Of a stretch of DNA of 64,000 nt, positions 56,044 to 64,000 are shown piece after piece. The notes beneath the pieces are model-generated. The model ran no database searches. It was not told the origin of the DNA and saw only the letters and a list, made by a program, of their open reading frames with translations. Made by a program: the position numbers and the translations under genes. The stretch lies in NCBI RefSeq assembly GCF_000373585.1, contig NZ_KB891882.1:1-64000 (forward strand), in the 5' to 3' direction. The stretch is from Streptomyces sp. MspMP-M5 (lineage in GTDB: Bacteria; Actinomycetota; Actinomycetes; Streptomycetales; Streptomycetaceae). Within the stretch, counting starts at the first letter, position 1. The number at the start of each line of letters is the position of its first letter.

Positions 56044-56604
56044 GTGGCAATGGAGGCCGGCCCTCGCAACCGAGCCCAGCAACCGGACGCGGACGGCGCC
56101 GCGGCGCCGCCGCCGGCCACGGACGGCCCGGCCGTGGACGGCGCCCACGACGAACCGCACGACCGCGTGCACGCGTCCGACGACGGCATCCCCGACGGCC
56201 ACCCCGCCACCCTCGACGCCTCGGACGGCCCCGACGCCGAGCCGGGCCCGGCACCCGAGGGCGGCGAGTCCTTCCGCGACCTGCGCCCGCCCCGTCGGCT
56301 GCGGCTGTGGCAGCTCGCCCCCATCGTGGCGCTGGCCGCCCTCGGCTCCCTGATGTTCGCCTTCCCGCTGGCCTTCGAGTTCGGCGCCGACGGCGGCGCG
56401 GTGATCGCCATGCTCGGCCTGCTGCTGTGCTGCTGCGCGGCCGGCGCCGGCATGATGGCGGCCCGCCGGGTCGGCCACACCTGGCCCGGCCTCCCGGCCC
56501 GCGGCTCCGGGCGCCGCCCCAGCTGGCGGGTGGTGCTCCTGTACGCCGGCGCGGTCGCCGTCCCCGCCGCACTCGCCATCTGGCGGGTGGCCCGCCTCCG
56601 CTGA
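56044..56604 (+). CDS. Putative membrane protein, unknown function
   Basis: The 186-aa protein has a long hydrophilic, Asp/Gly/Pro-rich N-terminus (about 1-88) and three hydrophobic helices (about 92-112, 118-140 with LGLLLCCCAAGAGMMAA, and 158-178). I do not recognise a family. The GTG at 56044 is preceded by GGGGAGGG. It sits between miaA and dapF, an arrangement conserved in streptomycetes as I recall. Confidence 0.7.
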   Translation: MAMEAGPRNRAQQPDADGAAAPPPATDGPAVDGAHDEPHDRVHASDDGIPDGHPATLDASDGPDAEPGPAPEGGESFRDLRPPRRLRLWQLAPIVALAALGSLMFAFPLAFEFGADGGAVIAMLGLLLCCCAAGAGMMAARRVGHTWPGLPARGSGRRPSWRVVLLYAGAVAVPAALAIWRVARLR

Positions 56605-56678
56605 GGCACCTCGCCCGGCCCGGCTCCCCGCCCGTTGCCGGGCACGGCCCCGACCGGGCCGACGCTCCGCTTCCCCCG

Positions 56679-56684
56679 TAGGAT
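56679..56684 (+). promoter_or_regulatory. -10 hexamer TAGGAT for a leaderless dapF transcript
   Basis: TAGGAT ends 6 nt before the dapF GTG at 56691. AGGA inside the same stretch could also serve as a weak ribosome-binding site. Confidence 0.5.
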
Positions 56685-56690
56685 TCAGGA

Positions 56691-57566
56691 GTGACCACGC
56701 AGCGCATCGCCTTCCTCAAGGGCCACGGCACCGAGAACGACTTCGTGATCGTCCCGGACCCGGACGGCCGGCTCGATCTGCCCGCGACCGCCGTCGCCCG
56801 GATCTGCGACCGCCGCGCCGGAGTGGGCGGCGACGGACTGCTGCACGTCGTCCGGTCCGCCGCGCACCCGGAGGCGCGGGCGATGGCCGACGAGGCCGAG
56901 TGGTTCATGGACTACCGCAACGGCGACGGCTCGATCGCCGAGATGTGCGGCAACGGCCTGCGGGTCTTCGCCCGGTACCTCCTGCACGCCCGGCTCGTCG
57001 AGGCCGGCGACCTGGCCGTCGCCACCCGCGCCGGGGTGCTCCGGGTGCACCTCGCCAAGTCCGGCGACGTCACCGTCGCCATGGGGCGCGCCGCGCTCCC
57101 CGAGGACGGCGTGGTGGTCGAGGTCGGCGGACGCAGCTGGCCGGCCCGCAACGTCAACATGGGCAACCCGCACGCCGTCGCCTTCGTCGAGGACCTGGCG
57201 CACGCCGGTGAGCTGCACGAACAGCCGCGGTTCGGCCCCGCCGCGGTGTATCCGGACGGCGTCAACATCGAGTTCGTCGTGGACCGCGGCCCGCGCCATG
57301 TGGCGATGCGGGTGCACGAGCGGGGCGCCGGCGAGACCCGCTCCTGCGGCACCGGTGCCTGCGCGGTGGCCGTCGCCGCCGCTCGCCGGGACGGCCTGGA
57401 CCCGGCCGCGACCGGCACCCCGGTGACGTACACCGTCGACGTGCTGGGCGGCAGCCTGACCATCACCGAGCTGCCGGACGGCACGGTCGAGATGACCGGC
57501 CCGGCCGAGATCGTCGCCGAGGGCAGCTTCGAGCCGGAGTGGTTGGCCGGCGCACTCGCCGGCTGA
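56691..57566 (+). CDS. dapF: Diaminopimelate epimerase
   Basis: The 291-aa enzyme epimerises LL- to meso-diaminopimelate. Both catalytic cysteines are present: EMCGNGLRVFARYL (base 1) and ETRSCGTGACAVAVA (base 2). The opening FLKGHGTENDFVIV and GNPHAVAFV motifs are typical. Streptomyces peptidoglycan uses LL-DAP, so here the enzyme mainly feeds lysine biosynthesis. Two symmetrical halves of about 140 residues are apparent. Confidence 0.96.
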   Translation: MTTQRIAFLKGHGTENDFVIVPDPDGRLDLPATAVARICDRRAGVGGDGLLHVVRSAAHPEARAMADEAEWFMDYRNGDGSIAEMCGNGLRVFARYLLHARLVEAGDLAVATRAGVLRVHLAKSGDVTVAMGRAALPEDGVVVEVGGRSWPARNVNMGNPHAVAFVEDLAHAGELHEQPRFGPAAVYPDGVNIEFVVDRGPRHVAMRVHERGAGETRSCGTGACAVAVAAARRDGLDPAATGTPVTYTVDVLGGSLTITELPDGTVEMTGPAEIVAEGSFEPEWLAGALAG

Positions 57567-57597
57567 CGGGGCGCCGGGGCACGCCCGCCGCCCAGGG

Positions 57598-57662
57598 GAA
57601 ACGGTTTCGGCGGACAGAAACGGTTCAGGCCAGAAAGTTCCCTCGAATGGGTGATCCGTTTC
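57598..57662. repeat. Three GAAACGG motifs before the rsh gene
   Basis: GAAACGGTTTC (57598-57608) and GAAACGGTTC (57617-57626) are direct copies, and CCGTTTC (57656-57662) is an inverted copy. The first is nearly palindromic and resembles LacI-type operators. All lie 115-180 bp before the rsh start. Confidence 0.5.
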
Positions 57663-57775
57663 ACGCTGAGCGAGAGGTGGGCAGCGCTGCGTGATGGGCT
57701 CGGTAGCATCAAGCACCGGCCCGGGCGACCGAACTGACGGCGTCCCACCGCCGGTCGACGCCGCCGGAGGTGCCC

Positions 57776-59932
57776 ATGAGCGCAGAGGCCACGAACCCTG
57801 GTAACCCCGAAGCAGGCCGCCGGCGCGGCCGCCCCCGGCCGGCACTCCGGGGACTCCGCCGCATCGGCCACGCCGCACTCCTCGGCCCCGCCCCCCGTGA
57901 CGGCCTCCCGGACGCCCTGGAACACGTCGCCAAGGTGCACCGCCACCACCACCCCGACGCCGACCTCGACATCCTCAGCAAGGCGTACCACCGCGCCGAG
58001 TCCTCGCACCGCGGCCAGCTGCGCAAGAGCGGCGAGCCCTACATCACCCACCCGCTCGCGGTCACCCTGATCCTCGCCGAACTCGGTGCCGAGACAACGA
58101 CGTTGACCGCCTCCCTGCTCCACGACACCGTCGAGGACACGGAAGTGACGCTTGATCAGGTCCGTGCGGAGTTCGGCGCCGAGGTCTGCTATCTCGTCGA
58201 CGGCGTCACCAAACTGGAGAAGGTCGACTACGGCACCGCGGCCGAGCCGGAGACCTTCCGCAAGATGCTGGTCGCCACCGGCAACGACGTCCGGGTGATG
58301 TCCATCAAGCTCGCCGACCGGCTGCACAACATGCGCACCCTCGGCGTGATGCGCCCCGAGAAGCAGGCCCGGATCGCCGGCGTCACCCGCGACGTACTGA
58401 TCCCGCTCGCCGAACGCCTCGGCGTCCAGGCGCTCAAGACCGAGCTGGAGGACCTGGTCTTCGCGGTCCTGCACCCCGAGGAGTACGCCGAGACCCGCCA
58501 TCTCGTGGAGCGGTACGCCGGCCGCCGCGACCCGCTCGCCGCGATCGCCGCCCGGGCCCGGACGGTCCTCGCCGAGGCCGGCATCGACGCCCAAGTCCTC
58601 GTCCGTCCACGGCACTTCGTCTCCGTGCACCGGGTCCTGCTGGCGCGCGGCCGGATCAGCGGCGCCGACCTGGGGCGGCTGCTGGTCCTGGTGGCCGAGG
58701 ACGCCGACTGCTACGCCGTCCTGGGGGAGCTGCACACCTGCTTCACCCCGGTGGTCTCGGAGTTCAAGGACTTCATCGCCGCGCCCAAGTTCAACCTCTA
58801 CCAGTCGCTGCACACCGCCATCACCGGGGAGCACGGCGAGATCGCCGAGACCCTGATCCGCACCCACCGGATGCACCGGGTCGCCGAGGCCGGGGTGATC
58901 GCCCTGGGCAACCCGTACACCCCCACCGACGGCGCCGACGCACCCGACGGCGAACGCGCCGACCCGACCCGCCCCGGCTGGCTCGACCGGCTCCTGGAAT
59001 GGCAGCGCACCACCCCCGACCCCGACACCTTCTGGACCTCGCTCCGCGACGACCTCGCCCAGGACCGGGAGATCACCGTCTTCTGCGCCGACGCCGCCCC
59101 GGACGGCCCCGGCGGCACCATCGGCCTGCCCGCCGGGGCCAGCTGCGTGGACGCCGCGTACGCCCGGCACGGCGAGGTCGCGCACGGCTGCATCGGCGCC
59201 CGCGTCAACGGCCGCCTCGCCACCCTCGGCACCGTCCTGCACGACGGCGACAGCCTCCACCTGCTGATGGCCCAGGACTCCGCCGGCCCGTCCCCGGAGT
59301 GGCTCGACCACGCCCGCACCCCCGCGGCCCGGCTCGCCATCTCCCGCTGGCTGGCCCGGCCCCAGGGCCCCGGCGAACCCCCTGCCGCGCCCGCCGGCCG
59401 CCGCAGCGAGCGCCGCCGGGCACCGGCCCGCCGGCCCCCCGGCCTGGACCGCCCGGCGGCCGCCTCCGTCCTGGTGGTGGCCGACCTGCCGGGCGCCACC
59501 GTCCGACTGGCCGGCTGCTGCACCCCGGTGCCGCCGGACACCGTCACCGGCTTCGCGGTCCGCGGCGGCACGGTCACCGTGCACCGCGCCCAGTGCCCGG
59601 CGGTGGCCCGGATGGCGGCGACGGGCCGGCAGCCGGTCGGGGTGCGCTGGCGCGGCGCGGCCAAGGGCGGCCACGGCTGCCGGGTGACGCTGCTGGCCGA
59701 GGCGTTCAGCCGCCCGCACCTGCTGCCCGACCTCACCGAGGCGATCGCCGCCCAGGGCGCCGCCGTGGTCTCCGCCGCCGTCGAGCCCCCGCACGAGCAA
59801 CTGGTCCGGCACACCTACACCCTCCACCTGCCCGACGCCGCCGCGCTGCCCTCCCTGATGCGCGCGATGCGCCAGGTCCCCGGCGTCTTCGACGTGGTCC
59901 GCGCCGCCACCGCGGTGCGCTCCGCGCCCTAG
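57776..59932 (+). CDS. rshA: RelA/SpoT homologue (RshA-type (p)ppGpp enzyme)
   Basis: The 718-aa protein has a long RSH layout: HD hydrolase (about 55-215, RGQLRKSGEPYITHPLAV, His116-Asp117 in LLHDTVEDT, LADRLHNMRTL), synthetase (about 255-395), TGS (about 445-505) and a C-terminal ACT (about 640-715). The hydrolase motifs are intact. The synthetase is degenerate: RPKHxYS is RPRHFVS, RFKD is E329-F-K-D332, while NLYQSLHT and the ETLIRT glutamate remain. This matches the second RSH of S. coelicolor (RshA), so it may mainly hydrolyse. The ATG at 57776 follows GGAGG by 5 nt. Its TAG stop lies in a palindromic element. Confidence 0.9.
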   Translation: MSAEATNPGNPEAGRRRGRPRPALRGLRRIGHAALLGPAPRDGLPDALEHVAKVHRHHHPDADLDILSKAYHRAESSHRGQLRKSGEPYITHPLAVTLILAELGAETTTLTASLLHDTVEDTEVTLDQVRAEFGAEVCYLVDGVTKLEKVDYGTAAEPETFRKMLVATGNDVRVMSIKLADRLHNMRTLGVMRPEKQARIAGVTRDVLIPLAERLGVQALKTELEDLVFAVLHPEEYAETRHLVERYAGRRDPLAAIAARARTVLAEAGIDAQVLVRPRHFVSVHRVLLARGRISGADLGRLLVLVAEDADCYAVLGELHTCFTPVVSEFKDFIAAPKFNLYQSLHTAITGEHGEIAETLIRTHRMHRVAEAGVIALGNPYTPTDGADAPDGERADPTRPGWLDRLLEWQRTTPDPDTFWTSLRDDLAQDREITVFCADAAPDGPGGTIGLPAGASCVDAAYARHGEVAHGCIGARVNGRLATLGTVLHDGDSLHLLMAQDSAGPSPEWLDHARTPAARLAISRWLARPQGPGEPPAAPAGRRSERRRAPARRPPGLDRPAAASVLVVADLPGATVRLAGCCTPVPPDTVTGFAVRGGTVTVHRAQCPAVARMAATGRQPVGVRWRGAAKGGHGCRVTLLAEAFSRPHLLPDLTEAIAAQGAAVVSAAVEPPHEQLVRHTYTLHLPDAAALPSLMRAMRQVPGVFDVVRAATAVRSAP

Positions 59933-60099
59933 GGCGCTTCTGACGGATCTCCGCGGCGTCGCGGCGTCTGGCACGCACTCTCGTGGCGTTGCCGAAATGC
60001 CTCCATAGCTCCGCTATGAAGACATCCCGGCGCCTTGCGAGAGCACGCACCAGACGCCGCTCCTTCCTCCACGGAGATCCGTCAGAAGCGCCCTAGGGC
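59926..60099. mobile_element. MITE-like 174-bp palindromic element
   Basis: The first 28 nt (59926-59953) and the last 28 nt (60072-60099) are perfect inverted repeats. Inside them the two arms continue to pair, with GCGGCGTCTGG / CCAGACGCCGC and CATAG-CTCCG-CTATG at the apex (60004-60018). CTAG occurs at both ends (59929-59932 and 60093-60096) and could be a target duplication. The element encodes no protein and includes the TAG stop codon of rshA. I recall similar sequences dispersed in Streptomyces genomes, but that needs a search. Confidence 0.75.
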
Positions 60100-60248
60100 A
60101 CCCCCAAGAGGCCGGGCGCCCGCAATCCGACCGATCAAGGGCAGATCAGGCATGCGGGCGCAAGCGGGACGGCCGAGGTGCCGCCCGTTCGGGTGCCGTC
60201 GTGCCGTGCCGTCCACGGGCGGGCAGGCCGCGCTGATAGCGGTAGCGC

Positions 60249-61889
60249 ATGTCCCTTCCCTTGCGCCGTTCGTCCTGCGAGCCCCAGGGGCCCGCCGCCG
60301 ACCGCACCACCGCCGCCGACCGCTCCGCCGCCCCCGGCCGGGACCGCCCCCGGGCCCGCCGCGGCCGGATTCCCCGCCGGGCCACCGCCCTCGGGCTCGC
60401 GGTCGCCGCCACGATCGCCGCGGCCGCGCCGCAGCCACCCGAGCCGGAGGGCATCGGCGACCGCCTCTTTCCGTCGCTCGGCAACCCCGGTTACCGCGTC
60501 ACCGCGTACGACATCTCCCTGGACTACGCGGGCCGCAACGACCGCCCGCTGGACATGGTCACCGCGATCAAGGCCCGGGCCACCGCCAACCTCGACCGGC
60601 TCAACCTCGACTTCGCCGACGGCACCGTGCGCTCCGTCACGGTCGACGGAAAGCCCGCCCGGCACGAACAGGCCGGCGAGGACCTGGTGCTCACCCCGGC
60701 CGCGCACATCTCGCCCGGCCAGGACCTGCGGATCGTCGTGCACCACACCAGCGACCCGCGCGGCCGCGGCAACGGCGGCTGGATCCGCACCAACGACGGC
60801 CTGGCGATGGCCAATCAGGCCGACGCCGCGCACCGGGTCTTCCCGTGCAACGACCACCCCTCCGACAAGGCCCAGTTCACCTTCCGCATCACCGTGCCCG
60901 AGGGGCTGGTGGCCGTCGCCAACGGCCTGCCCGTCGACGCCGGCGGCCGCGCCGCGCGCCGCACCTGGACGTACCGCACCGCCCACCCCATGGCCACCGA
61001 GCTGGCCCAGATCTCCATCGGGCGCTCCAGCGTCCTGTCGCAGCGCGGCCCGCACGGTCTGCCGCTCCGCGACGTCGTCCCGGCGTCGGCCAAGCCCGCG
61101 CTCGCCCGCTGGCTCGCCAAGACGCCGGAGCAGGTGGCCTGGATGGAGCGGAAGGTCGGAAAGTTCCCGTTCGAGGCGTACGGGGTGCTGGTCGCCGACG
61201 CCAGCACCGGCTTCGAGCTGGAGACCCAGACCCTCTCGCTCTTCGAGAAGCGCCTGTTCACCACCGCCCAGCTGCCCGACTGGTACGTGGAGTCGGTGAT
61301 GGTGCACGAGCTGTCCCACCAGTGGTTCGGCGACAGCGTCAGCCCCCGCCGGTGGTCCGACGTCTGGCTCAACGAGGCCCACGCCACCTGGTACGAGGCC
61401 CTCTACGCCCAGGAGAAGGGCGGCCAGCGGGTCTCCTTCGAGGCGCGGATGAAGAAGGCGTACGAGATGTCCGACAGCTGGCGCGCCGACGGTGGCCCGC
61501 CGGCCCTGCCCAAGATCCCTGAGCACGGCCGGAAGATCAGCATCTTCCGCCCGGTGATCTACGACGGCAGCGCCCTGGTCCTGTACGCGCTGCGGCAGAA
61601 GATGGGCCAGGCCGGCTTCGACCGCCTGGAGCGGGAGTGGGTGTCCAGGCACCACGACGGCGTGGCCGGCACCTCGGACTTCATCGAGCTCGCCTCCGAG
61701 ATCTACGGCCACAACCTCTCCGGCTTCCTCTGGGAGTGGCTCTACGGTGCCAAGACCCCGGCGATGCCCGGCCATCCCGAGTGGAAGCCGCAGGTGGCCG
61801 CGCAGAGCAAGGCCAAGGGCGCCGCACCGCAGTCGGCGGCGCCGCGCGCGGCCACCACGAAGAGTGCCGCGCACCTCCACAAGCGGTGA
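60249..61889 (+). CDS. M1-family metallopeptidase, secreted or membrane-anchored
   Basis: The 546-aa zinc aminopeptidase has an Arg-rich N-terminus and hydrophobic segment (RRATALGLAVAATIAAAA, about 47-64), possibly a Tat-type signal. The active site is HELSHQWFGD (His353, Glu354, His357) with the third ligand Glu376 in NEAHATWYEAL, 18 residues later. The GAMEN exopeptidase motif reads GFELETQT. It would trim peptides outside the cell. The start has no clear ribosome-binding site. Alanine/Lys-rich tail at the C-terminus. It precedes hflX as in S. coelicolor. Confidence 0.9.
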   Translation: MSLPLRRSSCEPQGPAADRTTAADRSAAPGRDRPRARRGRIPRRATALGLAVAATIAAAAPQPPEPEGIGDRLFPSLGNPGYRVTAYDISLDYAGRNDRPLDMVTAIKARATANLDRLNLDFADGTVRSVTVDGKPARHEQAGEDLVLTPAAHISPGQDLRIVVHHTSDPRGRGNGGWIRTNDGLAMANQADAAHRVFPCNDHPSDKAQFTFRITVPEGLVAVANGLPVDAGGRAARRTWTYRTAHPMATELAQISIGRSSVLSQRGPHGLPLRDVVPASAKPALARWLAKTPEQVAWMERKVGKFPFEAYGVLVADASTGFELETQTLSLFEKRLFTTAQLPDWYVESVMVHELSHQWFGDSVSPRRWSDVWLNEAHATWYEALYAQEKGGQRVSFEARMKKAYEMSDSWRADGGPPALPKIPEHGRKISIFRPVIYDGSALVLYALRQKMGQAGFDRLEREWVSRHHDGVAGTSDFIELASEIYGHNLSGFLWEWLYGAKTPAMPGHPEWKPQVAAQSKAKGAAPQSAAPRAATTKSAAHLHKR

Positions 61890-61917
61890 CCGGCGCCGGG
61901 GGCGGGCGGCCCGCGCC

Positions 61918-61950
61918 CCCGTACGGGCGGCAGCGCTCCGCCCGTACGGG
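61918..61950. terminator. Terminator after the M1 peptidase gene
   Basis: A perfect 13-bp inverted repeat CCCGTACGGGCGG / CCGCCCGTACGGG (61918-61930, 61938-61950) with a 7-nt loop is followed by AAAA, 29 nt after the stop codon. A second GC-rich hairpin lies at 62009-62037. Confidence 0.9.
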
Positions 61951-62126
61951 AAAACCCGCGTGACGCCCGTCTCCGGGCCGTGCGACCATCAACGGGCCGA
62001 CAACCGCCGGCCGGCCCGGGAATCTCCCGGCCGGCCCGGACGTTGAGCAGACCGAACGGCACAGCCATTCCAGTCCCGACGGGACCCACCGGTCCCCGGG
62101 GGGCTCCCTACGACGCAAAGGATCAA

Positions 62127-63614
62127 ATGACCTCCTCTTCTTCCCTTCCGCAGGACCGGCAGCGCCTCCCCGAGAGCCTTCGGGCCGACGCCCTGATGGA
62201 AGAGGACGTCGCCTGGAGCCACGAGATCGACGGGGAGCGCGACGGCGACCAGTACGACCGCTCCGAGCGTGCGGCGCTGCGCCGCGTCGCCGGGCTCTCC
62301 ACCGAGCTCGAGGACGTCACCGAGGTCGAGTACCGCCAGCTGCGCCTGGAGCGCGTGGTGCTCGTCGGTGTCTGGACCTCCGGCACGGTGCAGGACGCGG
62401 AGAACTCCCTCGCCGAGCTGGCCGCGCTGGCCGAGACCGCCGGCGCCCAGGTGCTCGACGGCGTCATCCAGCGCCGCGACAAGCCCGACCCGGCCACCTA
62501 CATCGGCTCCGGCAAGGCCCTGGAGCTGCGCGACATCGTGCTGGAGTCCGGGGCGGACACCGTCGTGTGCGACGGTGAGCTCTCCCCGGGCCAGCTGATC
62601 CACCTGGAGGACGTCGTCAAGGTCAAGGTGGTCGACCGGACCGCCCTGATCCTCGACATCTTCGCCCAGCACGCCAAGTCCCGGGAGGGCAAGGCGCAGG
62701 TCTCGCTGGCACAGATGCAGTACATGCTGCCCAGGCTCCGCGGCTGGGGTCAGTCGCTGTCCCGGCAGATGGGTGGCGGTGGCTCCGGTTCGGCGGGCGG
62801 CGGCATGGCCACCCGTGGCCCCGGTGAGACCAAGATCGAGACGGACCGGCGGCGGATCCGCGAGAAGATGGCGAAGATGCGCCGGGAGATCGCGGAGATG
62901 AAGACCGGCCGGGACGTCAAGCGCCAGGAGCGCCGGCGCAACAAGATCCCCTCGGTCGCCATCGCCGGCTACACCAACGCCGGCAAGTCCTCCCTGCTCA
63001 ACCGCCTCACCGGCGCCGGCGTCCTGGTGGAGAACGCCCTGTTCGCCACCCTGGACCCGACCGTCCGGCGGGCCGAGACCCCCACCGGGCGGCTCTACAC
63101 CCTCGCCGACACCGTCGGTTTCGTCCGCCACCTGCCGCACCACCTCGTCGAGGCGTTCCGCTCCACGATGGAGGAGGTCGCCGACGCCGACCTCATCCTG
63201 CACGTGGTCGACGGCTCGCACCCGGTGCCGGAGGAGCAGCTGGCCGCGGTCCGCGAGGTGATCCGCGACGTCGGCGCCACCCAGGTGCCCGAGATCGTGG
63301 TCGTCAACAAGGCCGACGCGGCCGACCCGCTGACGCTCCAGCGGCTGCTGCGCCAGGAGAAGCGCGCGTTGGTGGTCTCCGCCCGCACGGGCGAGGGCAT
63401 CGCGGAGCTGCGGGCTCTGCTGGACGCGGAACTCCCGCGTCCGCAGGTCGAGATCGAGGTGCTGGTGCCCTACACCCGGGGCGCACTGGTCGCGCGGGCG
63501 CACGCCGAGGGCGAGGTGCTCTCCGAGGAGCACACCGCCGAGGGCACGGTCCTCAAGGCCCGCGTCCATGAGGAACTGGCCGCCGAGTTCCGGCCGTTCG
63601 TCCCGGCCGCCTGA
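62127..63614 (+). CDS. hflX: HflX, ribosome-associated GTPase
   Basis: The 495-aa GTPase can split stalled or hibernating ribosomes, mainly under heat or antibiotic stress. The N-terminal domain (about 55-215) contains RRDKPDPATYIGSGKALELR and a Gly-rich loop MGGGGSGSAGGGMATRGPGE. The G domain shows G1 GYTNAGKSSLLN, G3 DTVGF, G4 NKAD and G5 VSARTGEGI. The ATG at 62127 follows AAGGA by 4-5 nt; the longer ORF from 61980 runs through a hairpin. Upstream untranslated region is about 160 nt with a hairpin. Confidence 0.96.
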   Translation: MTSSSSLPQDRQRLPESLRADALMEEDVAWSHEIDGERDGDQYDRSERAALRRVAGLSTELEDVTEVEYRQLRLERVVLVGVWTSGTVQDAENSLAELAALAETAGAQVLDGVIQRRDKPDPATYIGSGKALELRDIVLESGADTVVCDGELSPGQLIHLEDVVKVKVVDRTALILDIFAQHAKSREGKAQVSLAQMQYMLPRLRGWGQSLSRQMGGGGSGSAGGGMATRGPGETKIETDRRRIREKMAKMRREIAEMKTGRDVKRQERRRNKIPSVAIAGYTNAGKSSLLNRLTGAGVLVENALFATLDPTVRRAETPTGRLYTLADTVGFVRHLPHHLVEAFRSTMEEVADADLILHVVDGSHPVPEEQLAAVREVIRDVGATQVPEIVVVNKADAADPLTLQRLLRQEKRALVVSARTGEGIAELRALLDAELPRPQVEIEVLVPYTRGALVARAHAEGEVLSEEHTAEGTVLKARVHEELAAEFRPFVPAA

Positions 63615-63639
63615 CGGCCGGTCCGCGCCCGGCGCACAT

Positions 63640-63686
63640 ACGGCGAAGGCCCGTCCCCGGATTCCCCGGGGGCGGGCCTTCGCCGT
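63640..63686. terminator. Bidirectional terminator between hflX and the protease gene
   Basis: A 21-bp inverted repeat (63640-63660 with 63666-63686, one G-T wobble) with loop ATTCC lies 26 nt after the hflX stop and 76 nt from the stop of the convergent protease gene. Confidence 0.92.
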
Positions 63687-63761
63687 GTACCGCAGAGGTG
63701 GTGCGTGCGCGGTGTACGGGCGGGCGGCGCCGTCGCCCGGCACCGCCCGTCCGTCACGTCG

Positions 63762-64000
63762 CTACTGCTGGTTCGCCCACTTCTTGCTCATCGCGTCGAA
63801 GATCGACTTGGCCTCGGTGCCCAGGTGCGGGCCGGCCAGCCACTGGGCCGGACGCGGCCCCATCGACGTGTTGGAGATCAGCACCGGCTTGCCGTCCGCG
63901 CCCTTGATGAACCACGGGCCGCCGGACGAACCACCGGTCATGGTGCAGCCGATCCGGTACATGGTCGGCTTCTTGGCGTCCATCGTCAGCCGGGTCGGCT
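63762..64000 (-). CDS. Trypsin-like serine protease, C-terminal part (gene continues past the window)
   Basis: The last 79 codons of a minus-strand gene are present; the start lies beyond 64000. The motif GCTMTGGSSGGPWF is the active-site serine loop of chymotrypsin-like proteases (GDSGGP type, here GSSGGP). The first in-frame ATG at 63983 is internal because the open frame runs on to the window edge (PTRLTMDAKKP). The protein is probably secreted. It converges on hflX through a strong hairpin. Confidence 0.85.
   Translation of the reverse strand, partial: PTRLTMDAKKPTMYRIGCTMTGGSSGGPWFIKGADGKPVLISNTSMGPRPAQWLAGPHLGTEAKSIFDAMSKKWANQQ

Noticed and set aside
59933-60248. Small gene inside the palindromic element or before the M1 peptidase
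   Set aside because: Open frames there are short or cross the hairpin, and none has a ribosome-binding site or recognisable product.

Overview
This is a stretch of chromosome from a high-GC actinomycete, almost certainly a Streptomyces. The evidence is the very high GC, the strong third-position GC bias, GTG starts, stop/start overlaps, and a gene order that (from memory, not from a search) follows the Streptomyces coelicolor core region osaC-osaA-osaB-ftsK ... recA-recX ... gluABCD ... miaB-miaA-dapF-rsh ... hflX. There are no prophage, CRISPR or insertion-sequence genes. The window is mostly conserved housekeeping and stress genes with a few accessory insertions.

Layout. 1-350: end of an rRNA operon (23S 3' end, 5S, terminator). 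401-1263: a shrunken DegT-like protein gene and a tRNA-Thr(GGT). 1320-10662: the osmostress signalling locus, with osaC (RsbW-like/PAS/GAF/PP2C) divergent from osaA (giant HAMP-repeat hybrid kinase), followed by osaB. 10773-18597: ftsK, a RodZ-like protein, rimO, pgsA, cinA/pncC, clgR and a Dps protein; rimO-pgsA-cinA are joined by stop/start overlaps. 18740-24834: a small membrane protein and the lhr-nei DNA-repair pair. 24967-27102: AraC regulator and AzlCD exporter. 27150-35464: accessory and envelope genes (cyclase-repeat-like protein, secreted beta-propeller, TerD-like protein, transglycosylase, ArsR, LCP, small membrane protein, DUF3046). 35510-39670: AI-2E transporter, SMI1/KNR4 protein, SOS-controlled recA and recX. 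39769-42690: rhodanese, cysteine dioxygenase and a flavin monooxygenase. 42806-46500: the gluABCD glutamate uptake operon. 46788-50133: a two-component system facing a TAXI binding protein. 50182-51846: LysR and a divergent DinB-fold protein. 51923-59932: miaB, a dioxygenase-like protein, an acidic protein, miaA, a membrane protein, dapF and a RelA/SpoT homologue. 59926-60099: a palindromic MITE-like element. 60249-64000: M1 peptidase, hflX and the tail of a secreted serine protease.

How the genes work together. OsaA/OsaB/OsaC connect osmotic stress to the general stress response. clgR, the Dps gene, recA/recX, lhr/nei and hflX are stress, repair and rescue functions. miaA and miaB act in sequence on tRNA A37, and rimO modifies ribosomal protein S12. 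Cysteine dioxygenase and the rhodanese form a sulfur operon preceded by a short Cys-containing leader peptide.

Points that stand out beyond routine annotation: (1) two unannotated short ORFs with the same RRxxLDLxRxAxxxCRP leader-peptide signature, one before the cysteine dioxygenase operon and one before a secreted beta-propeller gene; (2) a 174-bp element with 28-bp perfect terminal inverted repeats containing the stop codon of the rsh gene, whose arms differ mainly by transitions; (3) at least eight genes with a TANNNT hexamer exactly 6-7 nt before the start codon, which points to leaderless mRNAs; (4) an exact 276-bp tandem repeat in osaA; (5) a perfect DnaA box between the recA promoter and its start codon.
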